NCBI RefSeq assembly: GCF_024707125.1
Contig: NZ_JANQAH010000003.1
Span: 248,001 to 312,000 of the forward strand
Origin: Devosia sp.
GTDB taxonomy: Bacteria > Pseudomonadota > Alphaproteobacteria > Rhizobiales > Devosiaceae
DNA length: 64,000 nt
Direction of reading: 5' to 3'
Shown here one piece after another: positions 43,069 through 52,474 of this stretch. The notes under the pieces are model-generated. The model did not search any database. It was not told the origin of the DNA and worked only from the letters and a program-made list of their open reading frames with translations. The first letter of the stretch is position 1; every line of letters starts with the position of its first letter. Position numbers and translations under genes: made by a program.

Positions 43069-44586
43069 ATGTCTGACTTTGCGGAAAATCTGAAAAAGGC
43101 GGAGCGCTATCTCGCCCGGTTCAAGACCGAGGGCGTGCTCAACCATATCAATGGCGAAGCGGTGCCGGCGCTCGACGGCGCGGTTTTCGAGACGATTTCG
43201 CCGGTAGACCTGCAACCCCTCGCCAAGGTGGCGCTGGGCAAGGCGGCGGACATCGATCGCGCGGCCAAGGCCGCCAAGGCCGCCTTCCCCGCCTGGGCCG
43301 CAATGAGCGGGGTGGCGCGCAAGGCACTGCTGCACAAAATTGCCGATGCCATTGAGGCGCGGGCCGAGGAAATCGCGCTGGTCGAGTGCATGGATACGGG
43401 CCAGTCGCTGAAATTCATGGCCAAGGCGGCCCTACGCGGCGCAGAAAATTTCCGCTTCTTTGCCGACAGGGCACCCGAAGCGCGCGATGGTGCGGCGATC
43501 CGCGGGCCCGGCCAGCTCAATGTGACGAGCCGTTCGCCGATCGGGCCGGTCGGGGTGATCACGCCCTGGAATACGCCCTTTATGCTCTCGACCTGGAAGA
43601 TCGCCCCGGCTTTGGCGGCGGGCTGCACCGTTGTGCACAAGCCGGCGGAATTTTCGCCGCTGACGGCGCGGCTGCTGGTTGAGATTGCCGAAGAGGCTGG
43701 CCTGCCTAAGGGCGTCTGGAACCTCGTCAACGGCTTTGGCGAAGATGCCGGCAAGGCGCTGACCGAACATAGGGATATCAAGGCCATCGGCTTTGTCGGC
43801 GAGAGCCGCACCGGTTCGTTGATCATGAAGCAGGGCGCCGATACGCTGAAGCGCGTGCATTTTGAACTGGGCGGCAAGAACCCAGTCGTGGTCTTTGCCG
43901 ATGCCGATCTCGAACGCGCTGCCGATGCTGCCGTGTTCATGATCTACTCGCTCAATGGCGAACGCTGCACCTCGTCTTCGCGCCTTTTGGTCGAAGCCTC
44001 GATCTATGAGCGCTTTACCGCCATGGTGGCCGAAAAGGCCAAGCGCATTCCGGTCGGCCATCCGCTCGACCCCAAGACCGTTGTGGGTCCGCTGATCCAT
44101 CCAGAGCATGAAAAGAAGGTGCTCGACTATATCGCCATCGGCCAGGCAGAGGGCGCGACCCTACTGGCCGGGGGCGAAAAGCAGGCGGGACCGGGCGGTG
44201 GCTGCTATGTGACGCCGACGCTTTTTACTGAGGTGCGCAACGATATGCGGATTGCCCAGGAGGAGATTTTCGGGCCGGTGCTCAGCGCCATTCCCTTTGC
44301 CGACGAGGCCGAGGCGCTCGCCATTGCCAATGACGTGCAATATGGGCTGACCGGCTATCTCTGGACTTCTGACGTGACGCGCGCCCTGCGCTTCACCGAC
44401 AGGCTCGAAGCGGGCATGATCTGGGTCAATTCGGAAAATGTCCGCCACCTGCCGACGCCCTTTGGCGGGGTCAAGAATTCCGGCATCGGCCGCGATGGCG
44501 GCGACTGGTCGTTCGACTTCTACATGGAAACCAAGAACGTTGCCTTTGCGACCGCGCCCCACGCGATCCAAAAGCTCGGCGGCTAG
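43069..44586 (+). CDS. hpaE: 5-carboxymethyl-2-hydroxymuconate semialdehyde dehydrogenase
   Basis: This 505-residue aldehyde dehydrogenase has VITPWNTPFMLSTWK and VHKPAEFSP in the NAD site. The catalytic Glu is in FELGGKNPVVVF and the catalytic Cys in NGERCTSSSRL. It oxidises the ring-fission semialdehyde made by HpaD to 5-carboxymethyl-2-hydroxymuconate. Placement between hpaF and hpaD in the Hpa operon makes the specific name secure. A hairpin lies between it and hpaD. Confidence 0.92.
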   Translation: MSDFAENLKKAERYLARFKTEGVLNHINGEAVPALDGAVFETISPVDLQPLAKVALGKAADIDRAAKAAKAAFPAWAAMSGVARKALLHKIADAIEARAEEIALVECMDTGQSLKFMAKAALRGAENFRFFADRAPEARDGAAIRGPGQLNVTSRSPIGPVGVITPWNTPFMLSTWKIAPALAAGCTVVHKPAEFSPLTARLLVEIAEEAGLPKGVWNLVNGFGEDAGKALTEHRDIKAIGFVGESRTGSLIMKQGADTLKRVHFELGGKNPVVVFADADLERAADAAVFMIYSLNGERCTSSSRLLVEASIYERFTAMVAEKAKRIPVGHPLDPKTVVGPLIHPEHEKKVLDYIAIGQAEGATLLAGGEKQAGPGGGCYVTPTLFTEVRNDMRIAQEEIFGPVLSAIPFADEAEALAIANDVQYGLTGYLWTSDVTRALRFTDRLEAGMIWVNSENVRHLPTPFGGVKNSGIGRDGGDWSFDFYMETKNVAFATAPHAIQKLGG

Positions 44587-44621
44587 AACCGGCTGCCCGT
44601 TCACCTGCAATCAGAGCGCAC

Positions 44622-44647
44622 CGGGGCAAGACAAAAGGCTTGCCCCG
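44622..44647 (+). other. hairpin immediately upstream of the hpaD ribosome site
   Basis: CGGGGCAAG (44622-44630) and CTTGCCCCG (44639-44647) form a 9-bp stem with an 8-nt loop, ending 3 nt before GGAGG (44651-44655). It could be an RNA processing or stability element between hpaE and hpaD. No T-run follows, so it is not called a terminator. Confidence 0.5.
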
Positions 44648-44660
44648 CAAGGAGGAAAGC

Positions 44661-45641
44661 GTGCCGCTACCCACACCCAATCTCTACCCCGCCTTCAATA
44701 TCGTCCGTTTGAGCCATGTCGAACTGGCCGTGACCGATCTCGCCAAATCGCGCGCCTTCTATGTCGACACGCTCGGCCTGCAGGTAACGGATGAAACCGC
44801 CGACACCATCTATCTGCGCGCCCTCGAAGAGCGCGGCCACCACTGCATCGTGCTGAAGAAAGCCGACAAGGCTGAAGCGCGCGATCTTGGCTTCAAGGTG
44901 TTCAGCGAGGACGATCTCGACAAGGCGGCGCATTTCTTCAAGGGCAAGGAATTGCCGGTCGAATGGGTGGAGCGGCCGCACCAGTCGCGCACCTTCCGCA
45001 CCCGCGATCCCCACGGCATTCCGCTCGAATTCTATGCCAAGATGGAGCGGCTGCCGCCCATCCACCAGAAATATGCGCTCTACAAAGGCGTGAAGCCACT
45101 GCGCATCGACCACTTCAACTGCTTCTCGCCCGATGTCGATGCCTCGGTGGCCTTCTATAATGAACTCGGCTTCCGGGTAACCGAATATACCGAGGACGAG
45201 GTCAGCAAAAAGCTCTGGGCTGCCTGGACGCATCGCAAGGGCGGCGTGCACGACATCGCCTTTACCAATGGCCGTGGCCCACGCCTGCACCATGTCGCCT
45301 TCTGGGTGCCGACGCCGCTCAATATCATTGATCTGCTCGACCTGATGGCCACCACCGGCTGGCTCGCCAATATCGAGCGCGGCCCGGGCCGGCACGGCAT
45401 TTCCAATGCTTTCTTCCTCTATGTGCGCGATCCCGATGGCCACCGCATCGAGATTTATTGCTCGGATTACCAGACCGTCGATCCCGACCTCGAACCCATT
45501 CGCTGGGACCTCAAGGACCCGCAACGCCAGACGCTGTGGGGCGCGCCGGCGCCGCGGTCGTGGTTTGAACAGGGCAGCAGCTTTGCCGGGGCCGAGATTG
45601 TGCCGCCGGTGCTGGACGCCCAGCCGATCATCGCACCGTGA
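44661..45641 (+). CDS. hpaD: 3,4-dihydroxyphenylacetate 2,3-dioxygenase
   Basis: This 326-residue two-domain vicinal-oxygen-chelate extradiol dioxygenase opens the homoprotocatechuate ring. Metal ligands are expected at H151 (RIDHFNCF), H210/H211 (RLHHVAFW) and E264 (HRIEIYCSD), with spacing close to H155/H214/E267 of the Brevibacterium enzyme. H197 matches the active-site second-sphere histidine. GTG at 44661 is chosen because GGAGG lies 5 nt upstream; a TTG 21 bases earlier is rejected. Confidence 0.92.
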   Translation: MPLPTPNLYPAFNIVRLSHVELAVTDLAKSRAFYVDTLGLQVTDETADTIYLRALEERGHHCIVLKKADKAEARDLGFKVFSEDDLDKAAHFFKGKELPVEWVERPHQSRTFRTRDPHGIPLEFYAKMERLPPIHQKYALYKGVKPLRIDHFNCFSPDVDASVAFYNELGFRVTEYTEDEVSKKLWAAWTHRKGGVHDIAFTNGRGPRLHHVAFWVPTPLNIIDLLDLMATTGWLANIERGPGRHGISNAFFLYVRDPDGHRIEIYCSDYQTVDPDLEPIRWDLKDPQRQTLWGAPAPRSWFEQGSSFAGAEIVPPVLDAQPIIAP

Positions 45642-45650
45642 GCCGGTAAA

Positions 45651-47120
45651 ATGGATAAAACTCTCGCTGATCAGAGCCTATTGCGACAGGCAGCCCTTGT
45701 CGGTGGCGCCTGGATTGAAGCCACTGGCGACAATGCAATAGAGGTCAACAATCCGGCGACGGGGGAGCTTGTTGGCCTCGTGCCCAGGCTCGGCACCAGG
45801 GAAGCGCGCGCAGCCATCGAGGCGGCGCGTGTGGCCCAGATCGAATGGGCCCAGCGTACGGCCAAGGAGCGCTCGGGCATTTTGCGGCGCTGGTTCGAGC
45901 TGATGATGCTCAACCAGAACGATCTCGGCCTGATCCTCACCCTCGAACAGGGCAAACCCCTGGCCGAGGCCAAGGGCGAGATTGCCTATGGCGCGAGTTT
46001 TATCGAATGGTTCGCCGAAGAGGCGCGGCGCATCTATGGCGACCTCGTGCCCGGCCACCAGCGCGACAAGCGCATCATGATCATGAAGCAGCCCATCGGC
46101 GTGGTCGGGGCGATCACGCCGTGGAATTTTCCCAATGCCATGATCACGCGAAAGGCCGGGCCGGCGCTGGCGGCGGGTTGCGCCATGGTGCTGAAACCGG
46201 CGTCACAGACGCCTTTTTCGGCCATTGTTTTGGCCGTGCTGGCCGAGCGCGCCGGACTGCCGCCGGGTCTATTCAGCGTGTTGACCGGCTCGGCCGCTGA
46301 AATCGGCGCGGAGATGACGTCGAACCCGGTGGTGCGGAAAATCACCTTTACCGGCTCGACCGAAATCGGCGCGCAATTGATGGCGCAGAGCGCGCCCAGC
46401 ATCAAGAAGCTGGGACTGGAGCTGGGCGGCAATGCGCCCTTCATCGTCTTTGACGACGCCGATCTCGATGCGGCGGTGGAAGGGGCGCTGATCGCCAAAT
46501 TCCGCAATAATGGACAGACCTGCGTCTGCGCCAACCGCATCTATGTGCAGGAAGGCGTTTATGACGCATTTGCCGAGAAACTGAAGGCGGCGGTGGCAAA
46601 GCTCAAGATCGGCAATGGGCTTGAAGAGGGTGTCATTCTCGGACCGCTGATCGACAAGAAGGCGATAGCCAAGGTCGAGGAGCATATTGCCGATGCCGTC
46701 GCCAAGGGCGCGAGCGTGGCGCTGGGCGGCAAGCCGCATGCCCTGGGCGGCACTTTCTTCGAAACCACCATTCTTACCGGGGTGACCACGGACATGGCCG
46801 TGGCCCGCGAAGAAACCTTTGGGCCGCTGGCGCCGCTCTTCTCCTTCAAGGACGAAGCCGATGTCATCGCCCAGGCCAATGATACCGAATTTGGCCTTGC
46901 CTCCTATTTCTACGCCAATGATCTCGCCCGCGTCTGGCGCGTCGCCGAGGCGCTCGAGTACGGCATGGTCGGGGTCAATACCGGGCTCATCTCCACCGCC
47001 GAAGCGCCCTTCGGGGGCATCAAATCCTCGGGTCTCGGGCGCGAAGGCTCCAAGTACGGCATCGAGGAATTCTGCGAGATCAAATATGTCTGCCTCGGCG
47101 GCATTGGGGGGACGAACTGA
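45651..47120 (+). CDS. NAD(P)-dependent succinate-semialdehyde dehydrogenase (GabD-like)
   Basis: This 489-residue aldehyde dehydrogenase has ITPWNFPNAMITRK, LKPASQTP, LELGGNAPFIVFDDADLD and the catalytic Cys in NNGQTCVCANRI, all close to GabD. The C-terminal AEAPFGGIKSSGLGREG block also fits. It oxidises succinic semialdehyde, the product of HpaI, to succinate, so it finishes the pathway. It starts 9 nt after hpaD, and its TGA shares a base with the ATG of hpaG. Confidence 0.88.
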   Translation: MDKTLADQSLLRQAALVGGAWIEATGDNAIEVNNPATGELVGLVPRLGTREARAAIEAARVAQIEWAQRTAKERSGILRRWFELMMLNQNDLGLILTLEQGKPLAEAKGEIAYGASFIEWFAEEARRIYGDLVPGHQRDKRIMIMKQPIGVVGAITPWNFPNAMITRKAGPALAAGCAMVLKPASQTPFSAIVLAVLAERAGLPPGLFSVLTGSAAEIGAEMTSNPVVRKITFTGSTEIGAQLMAQSAPSIKKLGLELGGNAPFIVFDDADLDAAVEGALIAKFRNNGQTCVCANRIYVQEGVYDAFAEKLKAAVAKLKIGNGLEEGVILGPLIDKKAIAKVEEHIADAVAKGASVALGGKPHALGGTFFETTILTGVTTDMAVAREETFGPLAPLFSFKDEADVIAQANDTEFGLASYFYANDLARVWRVAEALEYGMVGVNTGLISTAEAPFGGIKSSGLGREGSKYGIEEFCEIKYVCLGGIGGTN

Positions 47121-47998
47121 TGACCGACTATGGACGCCTCGCCACGGTTACGGCCGGGGGCACAACCCGCTATGGCCTTGTCAGGGACGATGGCTTTGTC
47201 GATCTCAGCGCTCGGTTCAGCTGGCAGTGGCCGACCCTGCGCGATTCGATCAGGGCCGGTACGCTGACCCAGCTCGTCGAGGCAGGGAGCTCCCTGCCGG
47301 CCGATCTTCCGCTCGATGCCATCGACTATCAGATCCCTGTTCCGAACCCGGAAAAGATCATCTGCGTGGGGGTCAACTATCCCGACCGCAATGAGGAATA
47401 TAAGGACGGTCAGGCAGCGCCCTCCAATCCCTCGCTCTTTCCGCGCTTTCCTCGCTCCTTTGTCGGCCATGGCGTGCCGCTCAACCGGCCGCCGGAATCG
47501 CCGCAACTCGACTATGAGGGTGAGGTCGTTCTGGTGATCGGCAAGGGCGGCCGGCGGATTGCCGAAGCCGAAGCGCTCGACCATGTCGCGGCGCTGACCC
47601 TTTGCAATGAAGGTACGATCCGCGACTGGGTGCGCCACGCCAAGTTCAACGTGACCCAGGGCAAGAATTTTGATGGCACGGGCGCCATCGGGCCCTGGCT
47701 CGTGCCCTATGTCGATGAAAGCCAAATTGCCGACATAGCGCTGACCACGAGCGTAAACGGTGAGGTGCGCCAGGATGATCGTACCAGCCGCATGATTTTC
47801 GGGTTCCGCAAGCTGATCAACTACATCTCGACTTTCACCACTCTCGTGCCCGGCGACATGATCGTCACCGGCACGCCGACCGGCGCGGGCGCGCGGTTCG
47901 AGCCGCCGATCTGGCTCAAGCCAGGAGATGTCGTCGAGGTTTCCGCCACAGGACTTGGAACACTGCGCAATCCGATCGCCGATGAGGTGCTGGCATGA
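47120..47998 (+). CDS. hpaG: fumarylacetoacetate hydrolase family protein, homoprotocatechuate-pathway decarboxylase/isomerase
   Basis: This 292-residue FAH-fold protein has KIICVGVNYPDRNEEY, the metal motif LDYEGEVVLVIGKGGR and KNFDGTGAIGPWLV, with VTGTPTGAG near the end. In E. coli, HpaG is a fused two-domain enzyme performing decarboxylation and isomerisation. Here one domain is present. It should decarboxylate 5-oxopent-3-ene-1,2,5-tricarboxylate, and no second FAH gene is seen in the operon. It is ATGA-coupled to hpaH. Confidence 0.85.
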   Translation: MTDYGRLATVTAGGTTRYGLVRDDGFVDLSARFSWQWPTLRDSIRAGTLTQLVEAGSSLPADLPLDAIDYQIPVPNPEKIICVGVNYPDRNEEYKDGQAAPSNPSLFPRFPRSFVGHGVPLNRPPESPQLDYEGEVVLVIGKGGRRIAEAEALDHVAALTLCNEGTIRDWVRHAKFNVTQGKNFDGTGAIGPWLVPYVDESQIADIALTTSVNGEVRQDDRTSRMIFGFRKLINYISTFTTLVPGDMIVTGTPTGAGARFEPPIWLKPGDVVEVSATGLGTLRNPIADEVLA

Positions 47999-48795
47999 CC
48001 CCCGATCAGATCGAAGGCTTGGCGGAGCGCCTGTTCGAGGCCGAGCGCACGCGGACCCAGACCAGGGTTCTGAGCCTCGAATTTCCCGAAGCCACCATGG
48101 ACGATGCTTATGCGGTGCAGGCGGCACTGATCCGTCGCAAGCTCGCCGCCGGCCGCAAGGCCAAGGGCTGGAAGATCGGGCTGACCTCAAAAGCCATGCA
48201 GTATGCGCTCAATATCAACATTCCCGATTCCGGGGTGTTGCTGGACGACATGTTCTTCCCCGACAGCGCCACTATTCCGGCCGATCGCTTCATCCAGCCG
48301 CGGGTGGAGGCGGAAATCGCCTTTGTGATGAAGGCCCCGCTCAAGGGACCCGATGTCACCATCTTCGACGTGCTCAACGCCACCGACTACATCACGCCGG
48401 CGCTTGAAATTCTCGATACGCGCGTGCAGCGGGTCGATCCCGAGACGAAGAAAGTGCGGACGATTTTCGACACCATTTCCGACAATGCCGCCAATGGCGG
48501 GATCGTCATGGGTGGGCGCCCTGCCCGACCGCTCGATGCCGATATGCGCTGGATCGGCGCCATCGTCTCGCGCAATGCCGAAATCGAGGAAACGGGGCTG
48601 GGGGCCGGGGTGCTCAACCATCCGGCGGCAGGGATTGCCTGGCTCGCCAATCGGCTGGCGCAATATGGCGCATCCATTGCGGCCGGCGATGTGGTGCTCT
48701 CGGGCTCTTTCATCCGGCCGGTCGAGGCGCGGCACGGCGATACGATCACTGCCGATTTCGGCCCCTATGGCACTGTCAGCGTCTATTTCGCCTAG
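47995..48795 (+). CDS. hpaH: 2-oxo-hept-4-ene-1,7-dioate hydratase
   Basis: This 266-residue member of the hydratase/decarboxylase branch of the FAH superfamily (MhpD/HpaH) has KGWKIGLTSKAMQYALNI, RVEAEIAFVMK and the acidic pair in ALEILDTR. It adds water to the dienoate produced by HpaG to give 4-hydroxy-2-oxoheptanedioate. It is coupled by ATGA to hpaG and followed 9 nt later by hpaI. Confidence 0.9.
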   Translation: MTPDQIEGLAERLFEAERTRTQTRVLSLEFPEATMDDAYAVQAALIRRKLAAGRKAKGWKIGLTSKAMQYALNINIPDSGVLLDDMFFPDSATIPADRFIQPRVEAEIAFVMKAPLKGPDVTIFDVLNATDYITPALEILDTRVQRVDPETKKVRTIFDTISDNAANGGIVMGGRPARPLDADMRWIGAIVSRNAEIEETGLGAGVLNHPAAGIAWLANRLAQYGASIAAGDVVLSGSFIRPVEARHGDTITADFGPYGTVSVYFA

Positions 48796-48804
48796 GAGAA
48801 CACC

Positions 48805-49608
48805 ATGCCCGCGCCGCACAACGCCTTCAAAAGCGCCCTGCAAAAGCACGAAAAGCAGATCGGCCTCTGGCTTGGCCTTGCCAATGCCTATACCGCCGAA
48901 ATCTGCGCGGGCGCGGGCTTCGATTGGCTGGTGATCGATGGGGAACACGCGCCCAATGATCTGCCGCTGATGGTGGCGCAATTGCAGGCGATAGCGGCGT
49001 CAGGCGTGAGGCCGGTGGTGCGAGCGCCGATCGGGGAAACCTGGATCATCAAGCAATTGCTCGATATCGGGGCTCAGACCATTCTGGTGCCAATGGTGGA
49101 GAGTGCCGCCCAGGCGCGCGAACTGGTGCGGGCGGTCAACTATCCACCCAAGGGCATTCGCGGGGTCGGCGCGGCCATGGCCCGCGCCTCGGCCTTCAAC
49201 CGCATCCCGGATTATCTCACTACGGCGAATGACGAGGTATGCCTGCTGGTGCAACTGGAAAGCCAGGCGGCACTGGCCGCTGTTGAAGAGATCGCTGCCG
49301 TCGACGGCGTAGATGGCATCTTCATCGGCCCCTCCGACCTTGCCGCAGATATGGGCTATCTCGGACGGCCCGGCGAGCCGGCGGTGCAGGCGGCGGTCGA
49401 AGATGGCATTGCCCGTATCCTGAAGGCGGGCAAGCCGGCGGGCATTCTGACCGCCGACACGACCCTTGCCGCGCGCTATCTGGAGCTGGGTGCGAGCTTC
49501 GTAGCTGTCGGTACCGATGTGACCCTGTTCTCACAGGCAACCTCCGCGCTCGCCACCAAATTCAAGACCGTCAACCCCAGCACACCCAAGACCAGCAGCG
49601 GCTACTGA
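48805..49608 (+). CDS. hpaI: 4-hydroxy-2-oxoheptanedioate aldolase
   Basis: This 267-residue class II aldolase is nearly collinear with E. coli HpaI. Shared blocks are [54 protein letters not shown] and [18 protein letters not shown]. It splits 4-hydroxy-2-oxoheptanedioate into pyruvate and succinic semialdehyde. It ends the hpa operon, and a new promoter region begins 36 bp later. Confidence 0.93.
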   Translation: MPAPHNAFKSALQKHEKQIGLWLGLANAYTAEICAGAGFDWLVIDGEHAPNDLPLMVAQLQAIAASGVRPVVRAPIGETWIIKQLLDIGAQTILVPMVESAAQARELVRAVNYPPKGIRGVGAAMARASAFNRIPDYLTTANDEVCLLVQLESQAALAAVEEIAAVDGVDGIFIGPSDLAADMGYLGRPGEPAVQAAVEDGIARILKAGKPAGILTADTTLAARYLELGASFVAVGTDVTLFSQATSALATKFKTVNPSTPKTSSGY

Positions 49609-49644
49609 AAGGCCTGAACCGGAGGACGTTTCCGCTCGTATTAT

Positions 49645-49662
49645 TATTTAACGTGTGAAATA
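49645..49662. promoter_or_regulatory. dyad 1 operator, amidohydrolase promoter copy
   Basis: TATTTAAC-GT-GTGAAATA lies 3 nt upstream of TTGACA (49665-49670). The 18-nt dyad and its flanks are identical to 61223-61240 and differ by few bases from the hpa dyad at 42623. A weak -10-like CAAGCT is found 17 nt after TTGACA. Confidence 0.65.
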
Positions 49663-49708
49663 TATTGACAGCCTCCCCCACCTAGCCCAAGCTGGATTTC
49701 AAATGAAC

Positions 49709-49725
49709 GGTTCAAATAATGAACC
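49709..49725. promoter_or_regulatory. dyad 2 operator, amidohydrolase promoter copy
   Basis: GGTTCA-AATAA-TGAACC is a perfect 6-bp inverted repeat with a 5-nt centre, 64 bp downstream of dyad 1 start to start and 17 bp before the ATG. It overlaps a further palindrome TGAAC-G-GTTCA (49704-49714). The same dyad occurs at 61287-61303. Position downstream of the promoter suggests repression, perhaps by the IclR protein encoded at 60381-61151. Confidence 0.6.
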
Positions 49726-49742
49726 AATAGAGGGCCTTACGA

Positions 49743-51401
49743 ATGTCGACCAAGCATGCGGACCTCGTTCTGACCAATGGGCGGATCTACACCGTCGACG
49801 CGGTGGAGCCGTGGGTCGAGGCCATCGCGATTGCCGATGGACGCATTCTGGCGCGCGGCAGCGCGACGGAGATGAGCGAGCTGGCTGGCGCTGCCACCCG
49901 CATTGTCGACCTCAATGGGCACTTCGCCATGCCGGGCATTGTTGATGTGCACAATCACGTCGTCATGGGCGGCCAGGCCGAACTTTTCGAGCTTGCCTTG
50001 CCTCGCGATGCACGGCTCGACGCCATTATTGCGCTGGTCCGCGAAGCCGCTGAAAAGGCCGAGCCCGGCCAGTGGATTCTGGGCGCCGCCTGGGGCGCCG
50101 ACGCCATTTCAGAACTGGATAACTCAGCGGCGCTCGCCGCGCTCGATGCGGCAAGCCTCGGGCATCCGGTCTGTCTGCGCGACGAGACGGCGCACAATCG
50201 CTGGGTCAATAGCGAGGCCATGCGCCTTTCTGGTATTAGCGAAACAACGCCCAATCCGGACATGGGGTCGTTCGGCCGCGATGCCGCGACGGGCAAGCTC
50301 ACCGGCATGATGATTGAGGCCGCCGCGGGCATCGTCGAGCGGGTGGCGAGCACGCATTTCACCGAAGATATGGGCATTGCCGCCGCTGCCCAGGCGATCA
50401 AGACGCTCAACTCCTATGGGGTCACCGGCTTTCTCGAAGCTGCCTCGATGCAATCGGTCATGGCGGCGGTGCATGGGCTCGACCAGCGCAATGCGCTGAG
50501 CGCCTGGGCCGTGATGGCCATGCCCGCCGTCGAACCGAACTTTCTGTTTGGTCTTGCCGGCGACGAGCTTTTTGCTCTGCGCGAAAACTATCGCGGCCCT
50601 CATGTGAAGCCGGATTTCGTCAAGATTTTCCTCGATGGCGTGCCCGGCGCGCGGACGGCGGCCTTTCACGAAGCCTATCTCGAAGACCCGATCCATGGCT
50701 GCTGCTTCCGCGGCAAAACCATGGTGACCTATCCTGACCTCGTGCGCTGGCTGGGCAAGTGCGAGGCCCAGGGGCTGGCGGTAAAGATCCACTGCGCGGG
50801 TGATGCAGCCGTGTCACAGGCGCTTGATGCCATCGATGTCGTGCGCAGCTTCAATGGGCCGACCGATCTCATCCATCACATCGCCCATGCCTCCTATATC
50901 CACCCAGACGACTACAAGCGCTTTGCCGAACTGGGTGTCGCCGCCGACCTCTCGCCGATGATCTGGTATCCGACGACTTTCCTCGAAGGGCATCGGGCCG
51001 TTATGGGCACGGAGCGGGCGGAAAAGTTCTGGCCCAATGCCGATCTCATCAAGGCGGGCGCCCTGCTCGCGGGCGGTTCGGACTGGCCGGTCATTCCCAA
51101 TCCCGATCCGTGGAACGGCATCGAAGGCCTCGTGACGCGCGAAAACCCCTCGGGGGCTTTTGCCGGCCAAGCGCTGTGGAAAGAACAGGCTGTCGATGTC
51201 GCAACGGCCGTCGCCATTTTCACCATCAATTCGGCCAAGGCCATCGGCATCGAGGCACTGACCGGCTCGCTGGCCCCGGGCAAGTCGGCCGATATCATCG
51301 TGCTCGACCAGAACATTTTTGAGGTTCCGGCCAACCGGATTTCCCGCACTCAGGTGCTCACGACCTATTTTGAAGGTCGCGCCGTGTTTGAGCGGGCTTG
51401 A
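49743..51401 (+). CDS. amidohydrolase family protein, YtcJ-like (Amidohydro_3)
   Basis: This 552-residue metal-dependent hydrolase has HNH metal ligands at H70/H72 (GIVDVHNHVV), then RDETAHNRWVNS, KIHCAGDAAVSQALDAI, HHIAHASYIHPDDY and GGSDWPVIPNPDPWNGI. YtcJ-type enzymes hydrolyse N-acyl or cyclic amide bonds, and many have unknown substrates. It leads an operon with a COG0523 metallochaperone 3 nt downstream and a branched-chain-type transporter. Its promoter carries both dyads. Confidence 0.85.
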   Translation: MSTKHADLVLTNGRIYTVDAVEPWVEAIAIADGRILARGSATEMSELAGAATRIVDLNGHFAMPGIVDVHNHVVMGGQAELFELALPRDARLDAIIALVREAAEKAEPGQWILGAAWGADAISELDNSAALAALDAASLGHPVCLRDETAHNRWVNSEAMRLSGISETTPNPDMGSFGRDAATGKLTGMMIEAAAGIVERVASTHFTEDMGIAAAAQAIKTLNSYGVTGFLEAASMQSVMAAVHGLDQRNALSAWAVMAMPAVEPNFLFGLAGDELFALRENYRGPHVKPDFVKIFLDGVPGARTAAFHEAYLEDPIHGCCFRGKTMVTYPDLVRWLGKCEAQGLAVKIHCAGDAAVSQALDAIDVVRSFNGPTDLIHHIAHASYIHPDDYKRFAELGVAADLSPMIWYPTTFLEGHRAVMGTERAEKFWPNADLIKAGALLAGGSDWPVIPNPDPWNGIEGLVTRENPSGAFAGQALWKEQAVDVATAVAIFTINSAKAIGIEALTGSLAPGKSADIIVLDQNIFEVPANRISRTQVLTTYFEGRAVFERA

Positions 51402-51404
51402 GCC

Positions 51405-52439
51405 ATGGTTGAGGTGACCGGCAAACCGCTCGTTCCGGTGACGCTGGTCACCGGCTTTCTGGGCAGCGGCAAGACCACGCTGCTCAACCGTCTGCTCTCT
51501 GAACCGGCGCTCGATGGCACCGTTGCCATCATCAACGAATTCGGCGCCATCGGCCTCGATCACCTACTGGTGGAAGTGACCGAGGAACGCTTTGCCCTTC
51601 TCGACAATGGCTGTGTCTGCTGCACTGTGCGCGACGATCTGGTGGAAACGCTGAAACGCCTGCCCGAGCGGCGGCCGCTCACCCGCGTCATCATCGAGAC
51701 CACCGGGCTCGCCGATCCCGCCCCGATCCTCCATGCGCTGATGGTCGAGCCGGAGCTGGTCGCCACCTATCGCATCGATGGCGTGGTGACCACGGTGGAT
51801 GCGGTCAATGGCCTCGACACGCTTGCCCGCCATACCGAGGCGCGAAAGCAGGCCGGGGTGGCGGACCTGCTGCTGCTCACCAAGGCCGATATTGCTTCAC
51901 CCGAGGCGATTGTCGCGCTGCATACGGCGCTGGCCGGCATCAATGGCACGGCGATCCGCCGGGCGGCCGAGCATGGCGCAGTGCGGATGGACGATGTTCT
52001 GGGCGCGGGCGCTCCCCGCCATCTCGACCACGCGCTTGCCTCGTCCAAGGAGGCGGAGCACACCTGCGCTGATCCCACCTGCAATCATGCCGGGCACGCT
52101 CACCATCTTTCCGATATTGCGAGCCACGCCTTTATCATCGACGAGCCGGTTGAATGGGCGCGGTTGCGGCAATGGCTTGAGCATTTTGCCGCGCTCAAGG
52201 GCGCCGACATGCTGCGCATGAAAGGGCTGGTCGCCATTGCCGAGCACCCCGAAGCGCCGCTGGTGCTGCATGGGGTGCAGCACATCTTTCACCCGCCGCA
52301 AAAGCTTGCTGCCTGGCCCTCGGCCGACAGGCGCACGCGGCTGGTGTTCATCACAAGAAATATTCCGCGCGAGACGATCGAACGAACCCTCAAGAAGTTC
52401 GTCGGGGTCTCGCCGGCAGGGATCAGAAGTGCCGCCTAG
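51405..52439 (+). CDS. CobW/COG0523 family GTPase metallochaperone
   Basis: This 344-residue G3E GTPase has Walker A VTGFLGSGKTTLLNRL, the metal-binding CXCC motif in DNGCVCCTVRDDL, ETTGLADPAP and the GTP base motif TKAD. Between the domains is a short His/Cys segment (HTCADPTCNHAGHAHH, residues near 222-237) that could bind Zn or another metal. The C-terminal domain has the HGVQHIFHPP motif. Such proteins deliver metals to enzymes. Placement 3 nt after the amidohydrolase suggests that hydrolase is the client. Confidence 0.88.
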   Translation: MVEVTGKPLVPVTLVTGFLGSGKTTLLNRLLSEPALDGTVAIINEFGAIGLDHLLVEVTEERFALLDNGCVCCTVRDDLVETLKRLPERRPLTRVIIETTGLADPAPILHALMVEPELVATYRIDGVVTTVDAVNGLDTLARHTEARKQAGVADLLLLTKADIASPEAIVALHTALAGINGTAIRRAAEHGAVRMDDVLGAGAPRHLDHALASSKEAEHTCADPTCNHAGHAHHLSDIASHAFIIDEPVEWARLRQWLEHFAALKGADMLRMKGLVAIAEHPEAPLVLHGVQHIFHPPQKLAAWPSADRRTRLVFITRNIPRETIERTLKKFVGVSPAGIRSAA

Positions 52440-52474
52440 GAAGCGGCGCACTGAGTAAAGGGAAGGGAAAAAAC

